From Apostichopus japonicus (Eukaryota > Echinodermata > Holothuroidea > Aspidochirotida > Stichopodidae), in the NCBI RefSeq assembly GCF_037975245.1, contig NC_092562.1:20039054-20103053 (forward strand): 64,000 bases of DNA. Reading direction: 5' to 3'. The stretch's first letter is position 1; every line of letters starts with the position of its first letter. The notes beneath the pieces are model-generated. The model ran no database searches, was not told the origin of the DNA, and saw nothing but the letters and a program-made list of their open reading frames with translations. A program made the position numbers and the translations under genes. This document shows positions 48,755-60,860 of the stretch, piece after piece.

Positions 48755-49290
48755 GCAGTGGGATCAATTGTAATGACTGATTTTAAAATCCCACCAGTAG
48801 AATAATCTTGAACAGAAGTGATCTTTAAGCCCATCAATAGGATAATCTCTATTAGTACTGATCTATATACTCACCAGTGAAATGAACTATACAACAGAGC
48901 TGATTTAAAACCCGCCATTGGGTTAACCTGTAGATAATAGAGCTGTGTTATAATCCACCATCGGGTTATTCTATTATAGAGCTGATTTAAAACCCACCAT
49001 CGGGCTAATCTATAATAGAACTGATTTAAAAACTGATTAAAACTTACAGGGCTGATTTAAACGATCCACATTTAAACCATAATTTGTAAACCTATAGATG
49101 GATTACAGCTGGGCTTATGGGTAACCTCCACCAGTGAAACATAACATCTGATTTTAAGCAATTGGATGAAAATACTGTATAGCAGGCTTCCCATGATCCC
49201 TCCAGTTAGATGAACTGTAAAATTAACGATGGTTAATCCCACTGGTCACATAAACAGAACTGATTTCCTCCAGCCAGACCATTAAACTAT
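48755..49290 (+). repeat. Degenerate tandem repeat of about 45-60 bp
   Basis: CTGATTTAAAACCC-CCA-TGGG followed by TTAA or CTAA and TATAATAGA recurs about ten times with strong drift, clearest at about 48900-49030. Units alternate GAGCTGATTT and CCACCA phrases. No coding signal. Confidence 0.8.
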
Positions 49291-51739
49291 ATGTCAGGGC
49301 TGATTTTGACCAGTCACACATAGAAATTCAGGCTTGACAAGAGTGAGGGTCAGAAGGGGTCACAGCCCTGGAGCCCCAGGTCAAATTGGAGGGGGTATAT
49401 GGGATAAAGATTAATGTACTCTCCGTTTCATTATTTTTACTCAAGGAAGGAAGGAAGAATTCATTAAAAAATTGGCGGGGGGGGGGGGAGGGGGGATCCT
49501 GATGACATAATTGTGTCCTAGGGCCAGACCTGGTTCTGGATACCAATGCATAAATTATGACATCACTGATAGTTTTTGATAAAGATAGCTTGAATTTTTC
49601 AGGGTTTTGGAGTTTGTAACATTTGTCATGTAAGTCAAAACATGTGTTATAAAGATCATTCAAAATAGCACGATGTATAAATTAGATCCAGAGAGGAATT
49701 CAATAGGAAGTGTAGACATATATACCCATTACATGGTAAGTAGTTATTAGGAACCAGAAACCACAGTAAGTAGGAGGAAGAGATGCATGACACAGAACTT
49801 TAGGGGCTGAATCTGTTGAGTTCTTCCTAACACGAACATTTGAGACTTGCTGTCTGTACGACCCGGCAAATTTGAGCTATGCGTGCACAGTTTGCTACCC
49901 ACAGTTATCACATTTATATCAAAAACCATATTTAACCTGTTACTAACAAAAGACCTTTTTCATTCATTCTTTTGCCTGGAAGAAAAAATATAATAATGAA
50001 AAAGGAGTAATTTTGTGTTTAACACTGCACCAAAAGTTGAAGTATTTTCTAGGTTTGCTTGATAATTGCACATAGATTGTTTTTATGTTGCATGCATCGC
50101 AATTCCTAATCATTTTTACGTCATTGAGAAGTGAATATCGTGAAGATCATCAGTATTGATCTCATTTTCTGCTAGAAAGTAAAATAATGGTCATTTATGT
50201 TTGATAATCAACCCTACAGTATTTAACACCAGTGCCACTCGAAAAATAATCGTTCCCCTTTTTATTTATGGTTAATTGACCGATTCTATTGGCCAGCTGT
50301 CTGGAAAATGTCTGAATAATTAGTAGGGTTTAGAATCCCTCCTCAAGGCAGTACTTTCAAAAACTTTTTGAGAAAAAGGCTAAACTTTTTTCATTAATGC
50401 TGATGACCTTTGAAACTGCTAGAGATTCTTAAAATGGTCAAATTAGATTGCTATTTTACTTGTTTCGGGGTTGATGCTATCTATACCATGGGATGGATTG
50501 GCTTTGTTCGTGACAATTGCTTGAGTATGGGCGTGATTTGGGTGACTTGCACCATGAATGGTAGCTGTAGTGGGTGGGTGCATGCACATGCATGCCACCA
50601 GTGGGACACACATGCAGTGTTGTACTGTATATATCTACAGCTGTGCTTGCAGTACCTGTCACCGCCATCAATGCATTCTCATGTACATAGTCCAATCAAA
50701 ATGCCATCACCGTATTTTGTTAAACTAAACATTTCTAGAAGAAAGGATGCAATCATTTTTAAAAGTGAAATGAAATAAAAAATATATATATATAAAACAG
50801 CTAGAACCTTGGCATGAGATGAGAATACATCAAGTTATTGATAGAGTGTGTGAGTATGGCGGTGACAGGTAAGCATTATCAATCATGTATGGATGTCCAT
50901 AACAGCCAGGGTTTGGAATATGACTTATAAATATTTTTATTCATGTTTGAAATTATTATGTACAGGCAAGTTGTTATATGTACTCCAATGTTGAAAGAAC
51001 TACGTCTGTCAGAATTAACAATATAAGTAAATGAATTAACAAAGAACTGACTGGGCTGTGGTCCTTGGCATAGTGTGCCTCCTTTGGGTATTGGCCTCAT
51101 GTCAATTTGGCAGTCTTTCCTTTGTAACATCGATTCTACAAAGAGACTATTGTGTTGGATCAATAGCCCTTTATGTTCCCTGTGATTGATGACCCCCCCA
51201 GCACTAAAATGATATTAAATTTTGTCATCATTTGACGATTAAACATGGATGATGCATCGTCATGTGTTAAACTGTACTGTACGACCCTTTGAATAGCTGC
51301 TAAGTTTCCTTGAAGACTTCCAACCGAGTAAATTTCATGTGACATGAAATAACCATTATACTAGATTGATGTCTTGCAGTTCAGTTAATAAACAATTTTT
51401 CTTCAACACTTTGGTATAATAAACATATTTTTTTTTTAAACTTTTGTCATTGCCATTAATACCAAAAACCTTCCAATTATTACTCACATTTTTTCTAATC
51501 TTTTTTAGATTTTTTTTTTAATGAAACTTGACTAGCCCAACTTAATGAGCACGAGGGCTGTGCCTATTGAGTATTGAATCAGTATATATCTGTTTAAACA
51601 GCCCACGCAGTATTAAAGACATTTATTACTATTTGTATAGTGTTTGTATTGGTAGTAGTGATTTACCATCGTTCTATTCCCTTTGTATGCAATGTGTGGA
51701 GGTTGGTGTTGCTTTTGTTGTTGGAAATTTATGTCAACA

Positions 51740-51768
51740 AAGAGAGAGAGAGAGAGAGAGAGGGAGAG
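51740..51768 (+). repeat. (AG)n microsatellite
   Basis: About 11 uninterrupted AG repeats, then GGGAGAG. Confidence 0.95.
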
Positions 51769-52679
51769 TTGGACAGACATAGAGGTGCCTTTAATCACCT
51801 CTATTAGTTATTGACTCATTTTACAGATGAGTTATTGATTCTTACCCGTGAATTGTGCTATTATTTTTACCTTCTTTGTTTGTAATTTATAAATTTGTGG
51901 CTGTTTCCATTGATCTCATCGTGGTTACTACTGAATGGTACGTGTGTGCGATTCGGCTAGGTTTGGGAAAACGCAAAATATGCAAGATTGTGAGAGTGAT
52001 TTTTTGAATCCATGCCAGATATCCATATCGATAATAGACAAACAAAGAATGCTTATTTTGACGTAACATCCGCCGCTGTACAATGATTTGTGTCTGACAG
52101 GAGATCCAGCTATGTACATTATATATTAATAATGTGTTGTTGAGTGTCACATGTCTGATTGCACAAAGAGAGCTTTCTTGTTTCGGGAAATGAAACAGCT
52201 GTTATGGTGAAACTGTTTTTTGCCCTTCTTGATCTAACAAAGAGATTTTCAACTATAATAATAGGACTTTTGTTTTCTCTTTAAAGATCAACGGTGTAAG
52301 GAAGATATTTAGTAGAAAAAAATGAAAAAAAAATGAAAAAAATGGGAATTAGGTTTTTTAGGAAAGTCTGACAGGTACTCTAACCCTTTTTTTTATGGTA
52401 TCTCAATTTTGTTTCTTTACATTATAATGTACAGACAAAAAATATTTCGAATACAATCTGCCCCCTTTCTCAACCTGAACTTGTTATGCAACATTTCATA
52501 CATTGCCTTAAGAGTGGGCTAAAACATGCATCACATCCCTTGTTAGCCCCTTCACCTTGCTCACCCATAAAGTTTTAACCAAAGCGTTTTTCCCCCTTCC
52601 TTTTCTGTGCATAGCTTGCAGTGCCACAATATTGTGTCTACTCACTCAGTTGCCAGAGTTTTTTTTTTTAAAGTCCTCT

Positions 52680-53220
52680 ACGGTTGCTATTTCCATTAGC
52701 AATGTACAGAGCAACCGTGCGGCAATCAGGAAATACGAAACAATCACGGCGAAATTGTGAATTGTTGCGTTTAAAAGTTGCCAGCAGAATTTGTAGGGGC
52801 TTTAACCTCATTAACTTCTGGATGATTCATTTGGTAATAAGATTTAATGGTGGCTTTATCCAGCAAGTTGTGAAACGTAATAGGCTACATCGCTCGGGGC
52901 TCCGTACCGCACGTTGCCTCACGCCTGTTCATTCAATCCTAACCTTGGGGAACACCGGCTGCATCCAAGTGAACAAGAAACGTTTAGCGTGGGATTATGA
53001 TTCAGGGTGTACAAGAAAAAGTAGCCACAACTGGCTATAGATTGATGGGAGGGAATGACAAGCGACCGATCGAACTAAAATAGAAGAGAAAAGAAAGATG
53101 GAACATCGGTCTGATGTGGCAGATGGGGAACCCAGAGTGGCCTATCGCCTCTTAGAAGACCCCGACCTAAACGACAATGAGTCACTCCAGTACCGGTCGG
53201 ATTAAAGCTAAGCCGCTATT
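52680..53220. promoter_or_regulatory. Candidate conserved noncoding patch
   Basis: A long CpG-containing, non-repetitive block (for example CATCGCTCGGGGCTCCGTAC near 52889) within AT-rich intron. A 118-codon ORF crosses it at 52684-53040 but shows no Ig, fibronectin or phosphatase motif. The call rests on composition alone. Confidence 0.3.
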
Positions 53221-53438
53221 TTGTTCTTCCTGCGAATCGAAATCCCTTCCTAATTTGATCATGCTAATAGTCCAACATGTTTCCCTCATCAGAATCGGCT
53301 AGCTGTAATCAGAGAACTGTAAGACAACTCGACTCGTCGAGAGAAAGCTCGTTATCTTGACAGAATAGTAAAGTAATGTCAGGAATGCGACGACTGTGGC
53401 GGCCATGTGATATATTCCATATATGTGATCAACTTTGT

Positions 53439-53468
53439 ATATATATATATTTATATATATATATGTAT
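53439..53468. repeat. (TA)n microsatellite
   Basis: Two TA runs separated by TTTATA, ending in ATATGTATATG. Confidence 0.9.
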
Positions 53469-54148
53469 ATGCACAAATCCTCTGTCTGACTCATAGATAT
53501 GTGATATAGCACATTATAAGGCTGGTGGTCCCTGTAGAATTTCCGTAAATGAAACAATTTCTAATTACTAAAGGAAATGTATGTGTGTTCATGTTCTTTT
53601 GTAGTTGTATAGGTAGTCAAGCCTGGGGGGAAATATGCATATTGGGATGGGATTGGTTTTTTTTTTCCTCCTTCTTGGGTCATATCAGCCTCGTTTCTTT
53701 GTTTTATGGCAATGTGAGTCACATTAAATCCCAATGTTGTACATTCTGGTTGCTATACTTTGTGTTTAAGTTTTTTGACCCTAAAATATGAATGTTTATA
53801 GTTGCGTATTAAACATGGAATGTTTAAAAGTTGTAGTAGGCTTTCTCATTAGAACAGCTACAGTGGTTGTTTTGGATTGGGACTCTTTACCTGACATGTC
53901 TTCACTGTTAGCGATTAGTGGCCAGTAGCAGGATATTAAAAAAAGGACAGAAAAAAATAGGAGGTTAGAATTGAATAGCATTTTGCATCAACCCCCCCAC
54001 CCCTTACAATAATAAAAAATAGTATAAGTTCAATTAACGTATGAATGCATTGTCTTAAATTAACGTCATTTTTCTAGAGTATATATGAGCTTTGAGCTGT
54101 TTAAGTATCACTTTTGTGGCTGATAAACAATGTTATGGGTTAATGCAT

Positions 54149-54223
54149 GGGAGGGAGAAGGCGAAGGGGAAGGGGAGAGAAGGAGAGGGGAGGGGAGAGG
54201 AGAGAAGGGGAAGGGGAGGGGGA
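54149..54223 (+). repeat. Purine-only GGGA/AGGGG tract
   Basis: About 70 nearly pure purines, largely GGGGA and GAAGG words; capable in principle of triplex or G-quadruplex structure. Confidence 0.9.
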
Positions 54224-54454
54224 AATCAGCTGAATATGCTATAATTGCAATGACAAATAATAGTGCAAACAGAATTATATTATCCACTGTCCCTCTGTAC
54301 CTTCATTGAGAAGATACCTGCTCTGTGTATACAATTACAGATCTGCACTATGAAAGATCACTATATATACATGTACAATATACGATACCACTTAGTGAAC
54401 TAGCATTACGCTGCATGTATACACAGTGTGATTGGTATATATTCCTCCTCACCT

Positions 54455-54620
54455 GTAAGACCTATAAACCGCTGTCGTCCTAGACGAATTAATGAACTCT
54501 GCAAGCAATATCGACTCCGCCGCAGCCGCTCTCATTGAATGGAAAGTGGAACGCCTGAAGCCATTTTACTGGTGGTGGATAGGTCGCAATGTGATGGAGA
54601 TAATTACAACATACCCCAGT
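54455..54620. promoter_or_regulatory. Candidate conserved noncoding patch
   Basis: Complex CpG-containing block (ACTCCGCCGCAGCCGCTCTC at about 54514) between AT-rich repeats, without a supportable exon. Confidence 0.3.
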
Positions 54621-56279
54621 ATAGGTCTGTTGACAGCATCTGGTAATTAAAATCGGGAGAAAACCTTTGTTTACATGTCAATGTAGGTAATGAGGTAAGC
54701 TAATGACTAAGGCAAGGAAGTCTGATTGAAAAGCTCTCAGAAGGGACAGTCTCATTGCAGATTAAAATTTGGATTGCTTATTTTTTTTTTTTGGTGGTTC
54801 TTTTGTCATTCAGATGTCTGGTATATATGATGTGTAGGTTATAATGTACAATGTATTTGAAATTACAAATAAGAATAGGCAAAAAAAAGTGAGAATGACG
54901 AAAGCATATTCAAATTTGGGCAATCTTGAGTTACAACACACTGACATAACATTTGCACTAACACATTAGCATGTCCAGAGATATGTCAATATATAATACT
55001 GTATACATACATATGCAAACACAGAGCTACAATAGGATCAATTTCAACATTTTGGGCTTATCTACCGACAGATTTTCTTGATCTTCCTCACATTTAATTA
55101 TTTATCAAACTGTTTCAATTGTCATTCGTTGGTGAACTTTAAACCTGCTGCTGAACTTGTTTCAGTAAATCCTCACCTGTTTGTATATACAGTATACTGA
55201 AGTGCAAATGTGTCAATATGGGTATGCATACCTCACTTTGTATTAAGAAGCCTTGCATCGTGTACTTGCGGCACAGAGGTGTACATAGCTTTGTCTCTAA
55301 TTGTACATGTAAATCGGTTGTGACTAAAGCGGTTCAAAGTCCAAGTGTGAATCAGAATGCTTTGTTTTGTTCTGATTAACTCTAATTTTGGAAGTAATAT
55401 GCATATTTGATCAGTTGCTCATGGTTTCTCAGATGTGGCCTTGAAGTCAAGTGAATAAATACTGGATAAAAATAAAGACTTGTTTCATCAGCAGAATTAT
55501 ACTCTCAAAATATGAAACAATCTCAATATTTACAATATTTACAAACTATAATATACAACACATCCCCAAGTACTTTGCAAAGTTGATTTTCAGACTTTGT
55601 AAAACTTCCAAATCTATCTCTGAAATCTCCCCCTCTGCTCTCCCATATCCTGTCTCAGCCCCCCCCCCCCCTCTCGGAAGTGAGAGCAGAATGTCATTGT
55701 TTTCAGAGAATAATACTTGTACCAACAGATATTTTTCATGATATACTTTGCAATGACTTTTCTTCGGTTTGAAAGTACTTAAATCCCAATGTAAATTTCA
55801 GCCAATTTCGTTAATAGGCAACTGTAGTTAGTTATCAATATGAAATGGATAATTAACTAATGGTTCCTCATTGCAACTGCAAAGTGCAATTTTATGGATT
55901 GCCATATTATAGTCTTCATTGGTACAGAATCTGGCTGGAACTTTAATAACTAAAAATTGTTCCATCCTTGCAAGATTTTATTCCCGTTTGATGGAAAAAA
56001 ATTCAATTGCCTCGATCTTCCTCCTCCTCCTTTCATTTCCAATATCTCACATTCCATCTCCTTCTGCAACGACTGTGTTTACCCACTTTCCCCCGGTCAG
56101 TAAAATAAATATAAAAAGAATTAAAATACTAAATGCAAAATGTCACATGTATATTATAGATGCATAACGTTAATATTTACGGCCAGTTTCAAGATATACC
56201 ATTCAGGTCTACAAAATAAATTTTTGCATACATGTTTTTTGCATGCTGATCTACTGTAATGTGGGCTTCATACATCCAG

Positions 56280-56640
56280 ACCCGCATACTCACGATGTAC
56301 TTTGTGTGACGAGAGTGTGGCTAATGAAATCAGAAATAGTTTGATCGCCAGAGGCGGGCAATAATTTTGGTTCCGACTTTCCGTCCTCCCTAAATTTTTC
56401 CGTTAAGTGTACCGTCCCTCCTAACGGGCATTGATCTGAAAGGACTACGTTTAATGACCAGCTTCAGAGGTGATTCATTCCACAATTGATTTTCGTTAAA
56501 TGAGGTCTGACATCTCGTTAACAAAAAAAAAAAAAAAGGATTCGAAGGAGATTGTGCAATGCTGCCTCCGTCACATCTAATGAACTCGGCGATTGTCTTC
56601 TCTTGTCCCAGTTGTCGAGACTCTATGCCGTAAATTACAT
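56280..56640. promoter_or_regulatory. Candidate conserved noncoding patch
   Basis: Complex block with CpGs and mirrored ATTAAC/GTTAA-type words, for example TTTGATCGCCAGAGGCGGGC at 56340. No domain or splice-bounded ORF. The role is inferred from composition alone. Confidence 0.3.
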
Positions 56641-57639
56641 ATATACATTTGTGTCCAAAACCCGTGGAAAAGCTGTTCCATAATTTGAGTACAATTGTCA
56701 GTTTCTTTCATTGAGTCTGAAGTCACTTAAGATTCAAGATGGACAAAAAGGCCAAAATTAAGAGAAATGTGCAATTGTGACTCAGAGTGTCATTTTAGCT
56801 ACAATTTTTGGATTGGATTGAGGAATTGGGAGGTAAGAATGGGGGGGGGGGTTGGAGGGAGGGTGGAGCTGGTAATATTTCTTTGAGGTTTCTGACTGCA
56901 CTAGCAAAGAGATCTGTGAAGTACTTAATCAAGATGGATCACTCTTCAAGAGGGTAGGGAGGGCAAGGAAAGAATCGTTTTGCATTTCGATACATCATCA
57001 TCATCATCGTTTTGCGGATGGCATGGGAAGTTGCTTTGGCTGACGCTATCGGTAATTATGTGACTTAGGTTGTTGCTATGAAAGGGAAAGTATTGAGCCA
57101 TCAGAAGTGATTTATCTATGCAGTATTTAGAAAAATCTTGTACTGCCGAAATAGTCAAACGTTGAAAGTCAAAGCTAGGCCATGGGAAATGAGCAAATAA
57201 GATATTCACTAGTATTCCAAATCAAAAGGTTAGAATGTGATGTACGGATAGAAACGGAGGCTTGTGAGCACGGAATATATGTATATTGAAACTCTTTTTT
57301 ACCTTCCCTTGAATGTGCCTCAGTTGTGAGTTCAAGTTGTAACAACACACAGTTCAACAGCCTAAATATGGTTATTTATGTTCATGTCACTGTAATAGAT
57401 TATACAGGGGAGGTATGATTTAATGCTTTATATACTCATTGACAAAGGACTTGTGAAACATTAATACAAGATGTTTGGTTTGAAATATCTCTGCAAAACA
57501 TTTGGTCTGGATTCTTGTTGGTAAGAGTCATAGCCTGCTGCTATGAGGTCTGTCAGGGGAGAGTGGTGTTGTGATGGATGAGCAGTCAGAGAGGATGAAG
57601 GAAGGTATACTGCAGGGAAAGATGGAAGGAGGAGTATGG

Positions 57640-57840
57640 GGGAGATTAAAGGATGCCTGACAGATAAAGCAACACTGTGAGATTTAAAGGAAGGAAGGAT
57701 TAGGCATGGAAGGAGAAAGGGGAATGATTTAAGGGTACCTGGATTAAAGGATGGAAGGAGTAGGCATGGAAGGAGAAGGGGAATGATTTAAGGGTACCTG
57801 ACAGCTAAAGCAACACTATGAGATTGAAGAAGGAAGATTA
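57640..57840 (+). repeat. 60-bp tandem duplication, purine-rich
   Basis: TAGGCATGGAAGGAGAA occurs at 57701 and 57761, and GGGGAATGATTTAAGGGTAC follows each. A flanking phrase (CTGACAG-TAAAGCAACACT-TGAGATT) appears at both edges of the duplication. Confidence 0.85.
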
Positions 57841-60439
57841 GTGTGAGCACACAGTCAGTTGCAAACGCACAAATGCAATTGAATTGAATAATGGCAAAGA
57901 TAGCAATGTGCAATGGTTGGCTGAGACATGAGATATGGTAGGGGTGTGGGGGGGGGGGTTGGAACCATAACTTCAGTTGCCTAACTTGAATCTGTAGTAA
58001 TGAATGTGCATTTTTGGAACATTGCTGAATTTTTTAACACAAATTTTCTCAATAACTATTGTCTCTCATTTTAAATAATTATTTCTATTTGATAGACTGT
58101 ATACTCAGTTCCTCTATTGGTCATAAACTTACCTGTCCCCACTGATAGTTCTCCTATGTACTCTGTATATATGCAGTTCCGCTACCATGTTTCTAAACAT
58201 TTATACCAATTTTTTTTTTTTAAGACTGCGCAAGAGACTGCTTTAAATTTCAAAGTAATGATCAAGACGGTCCCGGTCCAATGATCTGTGGCTTCTTCTC
58301 CGGTTTGTATTTTTTCACGCTAGATCGAACTCCTGTCAGCGATTCTGGTAAATTATGGGCAATTTTTATTGGACTATCAAGTTCACCATGGGGTGACATG
58401 AAGATAAAGTGTCATTCTTTGACACTTTACTCTGGGGAGGGGAGAGAATGTAGAGAAAAAGAGAAGAATGAAAAGTAATTTTGTGGTTTCTAAACATGGT
58501 CAGGGTATGGAACATATATAAGACCAATGGAATTTAGATATCTGCACACTTGTTGTGGTAAGAAGAAGACATACACCAGCCTGAAAATGAATCAATTTGC
58601 TGCATTTAGCTACCATTTTGTAGTAGGAATGAAAATTCAGTGAAGTGCAATGAGTAGGAAGCATGGGTCGATGAATGAGTCCAGGGAAGAAACCCCTCGC
58701 ACACAATCTGGATGCATCATTTCCTCCTGAAAGTTTGTAGTTTTAATTTGCATTAGAAGAGTGACTGGATACATCGCTTAGATTCCTGTCTGGTTTCAGG
58801 GAGTGGAATGGTTTTCAAACAAGGCAGGTCGAGCAAAGTCATTTCTCAAGAAACAAACTTGACTTTAATAGTTTTGGTTGAATGTATATATTCCCACCCC
58901 TGTGTGTGTATATATATATATGCAGCATCAACACTCCATTTGCACATCAATAGAATTTGGGTTGATACAAATCTGTCAATCTTCTTGCTTTTCACTGTTT
59001 GCTGAAGGTCACACAGAGGAGTAAAAGAAACTCCTGAATCACCTGTTGTTTGGTGTTTCTTTTAAGCTACTGATCAGGGATTAGCCCTCCCCCCCCCCCA
59101 AAAAAAAAAGAAGAAGAAAATGCTTCTCAGTGTTGAGTTAATAAGCTGTGAAGTAAGAAACTTGTTTAAACTTTCACAAAAAGAAAAGAAAAGAAGAGGA
59201 TTAAGAGGAGCCTTGACCGCCTTGAATTGTTGTGTGAGCTACCAGTAAATAAGTGGCCAACTGGACATTTAGATAACTACCCAACTTTTATAGATGGCTC
59301 ATTGTAATTAACTGACCTTACATTCTGAACATGTCAGCCCTAGTAGATTGATATGCCAATCAAATTTTTCTTTCCACAAATCTTATTGATATCTCAGAAA
59401 GCACAATTATTGTTATTTTCTTAAAAGGGGGTAATTAGTATGAAAAGAACTGGTCATAGTTGAGGTTATTAGGACTTTGAACAGCTCTTCATATTTAAGT
59501 ACATAATTACAGTCCTTTTAATCCTATTTAGCCACTACTTTGTTGTTTTTTTTCTTAATTTTTCTTGTTAAATAAATACAGTTCGTGGGAATTGACTGTA
59601 TTGTGTAAAGCAAAGAATACAGGTTGTTGAATTTTTGGTTTAGTTTTCCCATTATTACCTTGTTGCAAATACTCCCACCAAAAAAGGTGGGGGGGAGGGG
59701 GGCATGCCGAGGGTGAGGGGAGGTCATGGAGGAATTCTCTCAGAGTCACTGTAATAAGTTGCCTGGTTTTAATTGTCTTTTATTTCAAGTCCCGTTTCTC
59801 TCAGAATTCAAATAAAATGTCTGCTAGATATCCAAACGTGCAAAGAGGCAGGAAAATCAGAAACGGGTTGTAAGACAGCCCCGAAATGTTGCCTTTATTA
59901 GACAGATGCCCGTCAGGATTTTCTCGGTGCCGGGAAAATCTGTTTGGTGTAATTTGATCATTTTCGGATTCTTCGGAGCCAAAGTTTGTTGATTAGGACC
60001 TCAAGCAAAGTCCATTTAGAAACTCTTTGGCAGTTTAAGCATTATAAAAATTTGGGGCCTGTAGAGAGGAGGAGATGGTTGATAAGACCTGGGAGGAATA
60101 CGAGTCATGACCTCCGTTGAGGCACAACTATAAAATGTGGTCATTGTTTTATGAAGAGGAAATAATTGGGCACAATGGGACTTGCTTCGGTCTGTAAAAA
60201 AATGTCCTTCTCTTTTTAGTTTTTATTGGGTATTCGTAACTTCAGCGTTGTCATTGAAATGTATACTCCTCTGTGTATTTGAGAGGAGAGAGGGAAGGGG
60301 AGAGGGGAGAGGGGAAGGCTTATCAAAACTGTGATTAATATACTAACAGTTATTTCCTCTTTCAATGCTAAATACCCAAAAGCTATCCTTTTTCTTTGAG
60401 CCTGACAGCTTAAATATAAACCTAGCAATTAAGGAAGGA

Positions 60440-60860
60440 TTTGAACTTTCTGGAAAAAGTCACTCGTAATTAAGTTAACAGCCATTCTCGCCTCGCAGGA
60501 CTTTTAAGATAATACCGACGACCTTTTCAGATATTTGCGAGTCTCTGAAAGGGAAAACACTTCAGGTCTTCTACCTTGCCGTCCACGAAAACGATATTTC
60601 ATATATTTAGCGAGATTCCCAGGAGTTTGGAATGAAGGGGAGAACCAAGTTTTCGGGGGTAAATGCCTTTGAAATTTCTCGATGTGCTGCATAGTCTTCA
60701 CCGTGCCCGGCTTCCCGAAAAGTTATTCACCTCGAAATCCTCGGTATTTAAGGAGAGTATTAATATATGCTAAAATCGAGATTTCCTCTACGTGAAGATC
60801 TCACTTTAGATCTTGAATAGTCAGTGAACTAAAAATCAGGCATAAAATTCTTCATTCTTT
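60440..60860. promoter_or_regulatory. Candidate conserved noncoding patch
   Basis: CpG-containing block (CTTCACCGTGCCCGGCTTCC near 60696) distinct from the AT-rich surroundings. ORFs across it show no recognisable domain and lack the Ig2 second-half pattern. Confidence 0.3.

Noticed and set aside
52684-53040. 118-codon ORF considered as the missing second half of Ig2
   Set aside because: No Tyr-x-Cys motif, no LAR-like Ig strands, and no suitable phase-1 acceptor before it.
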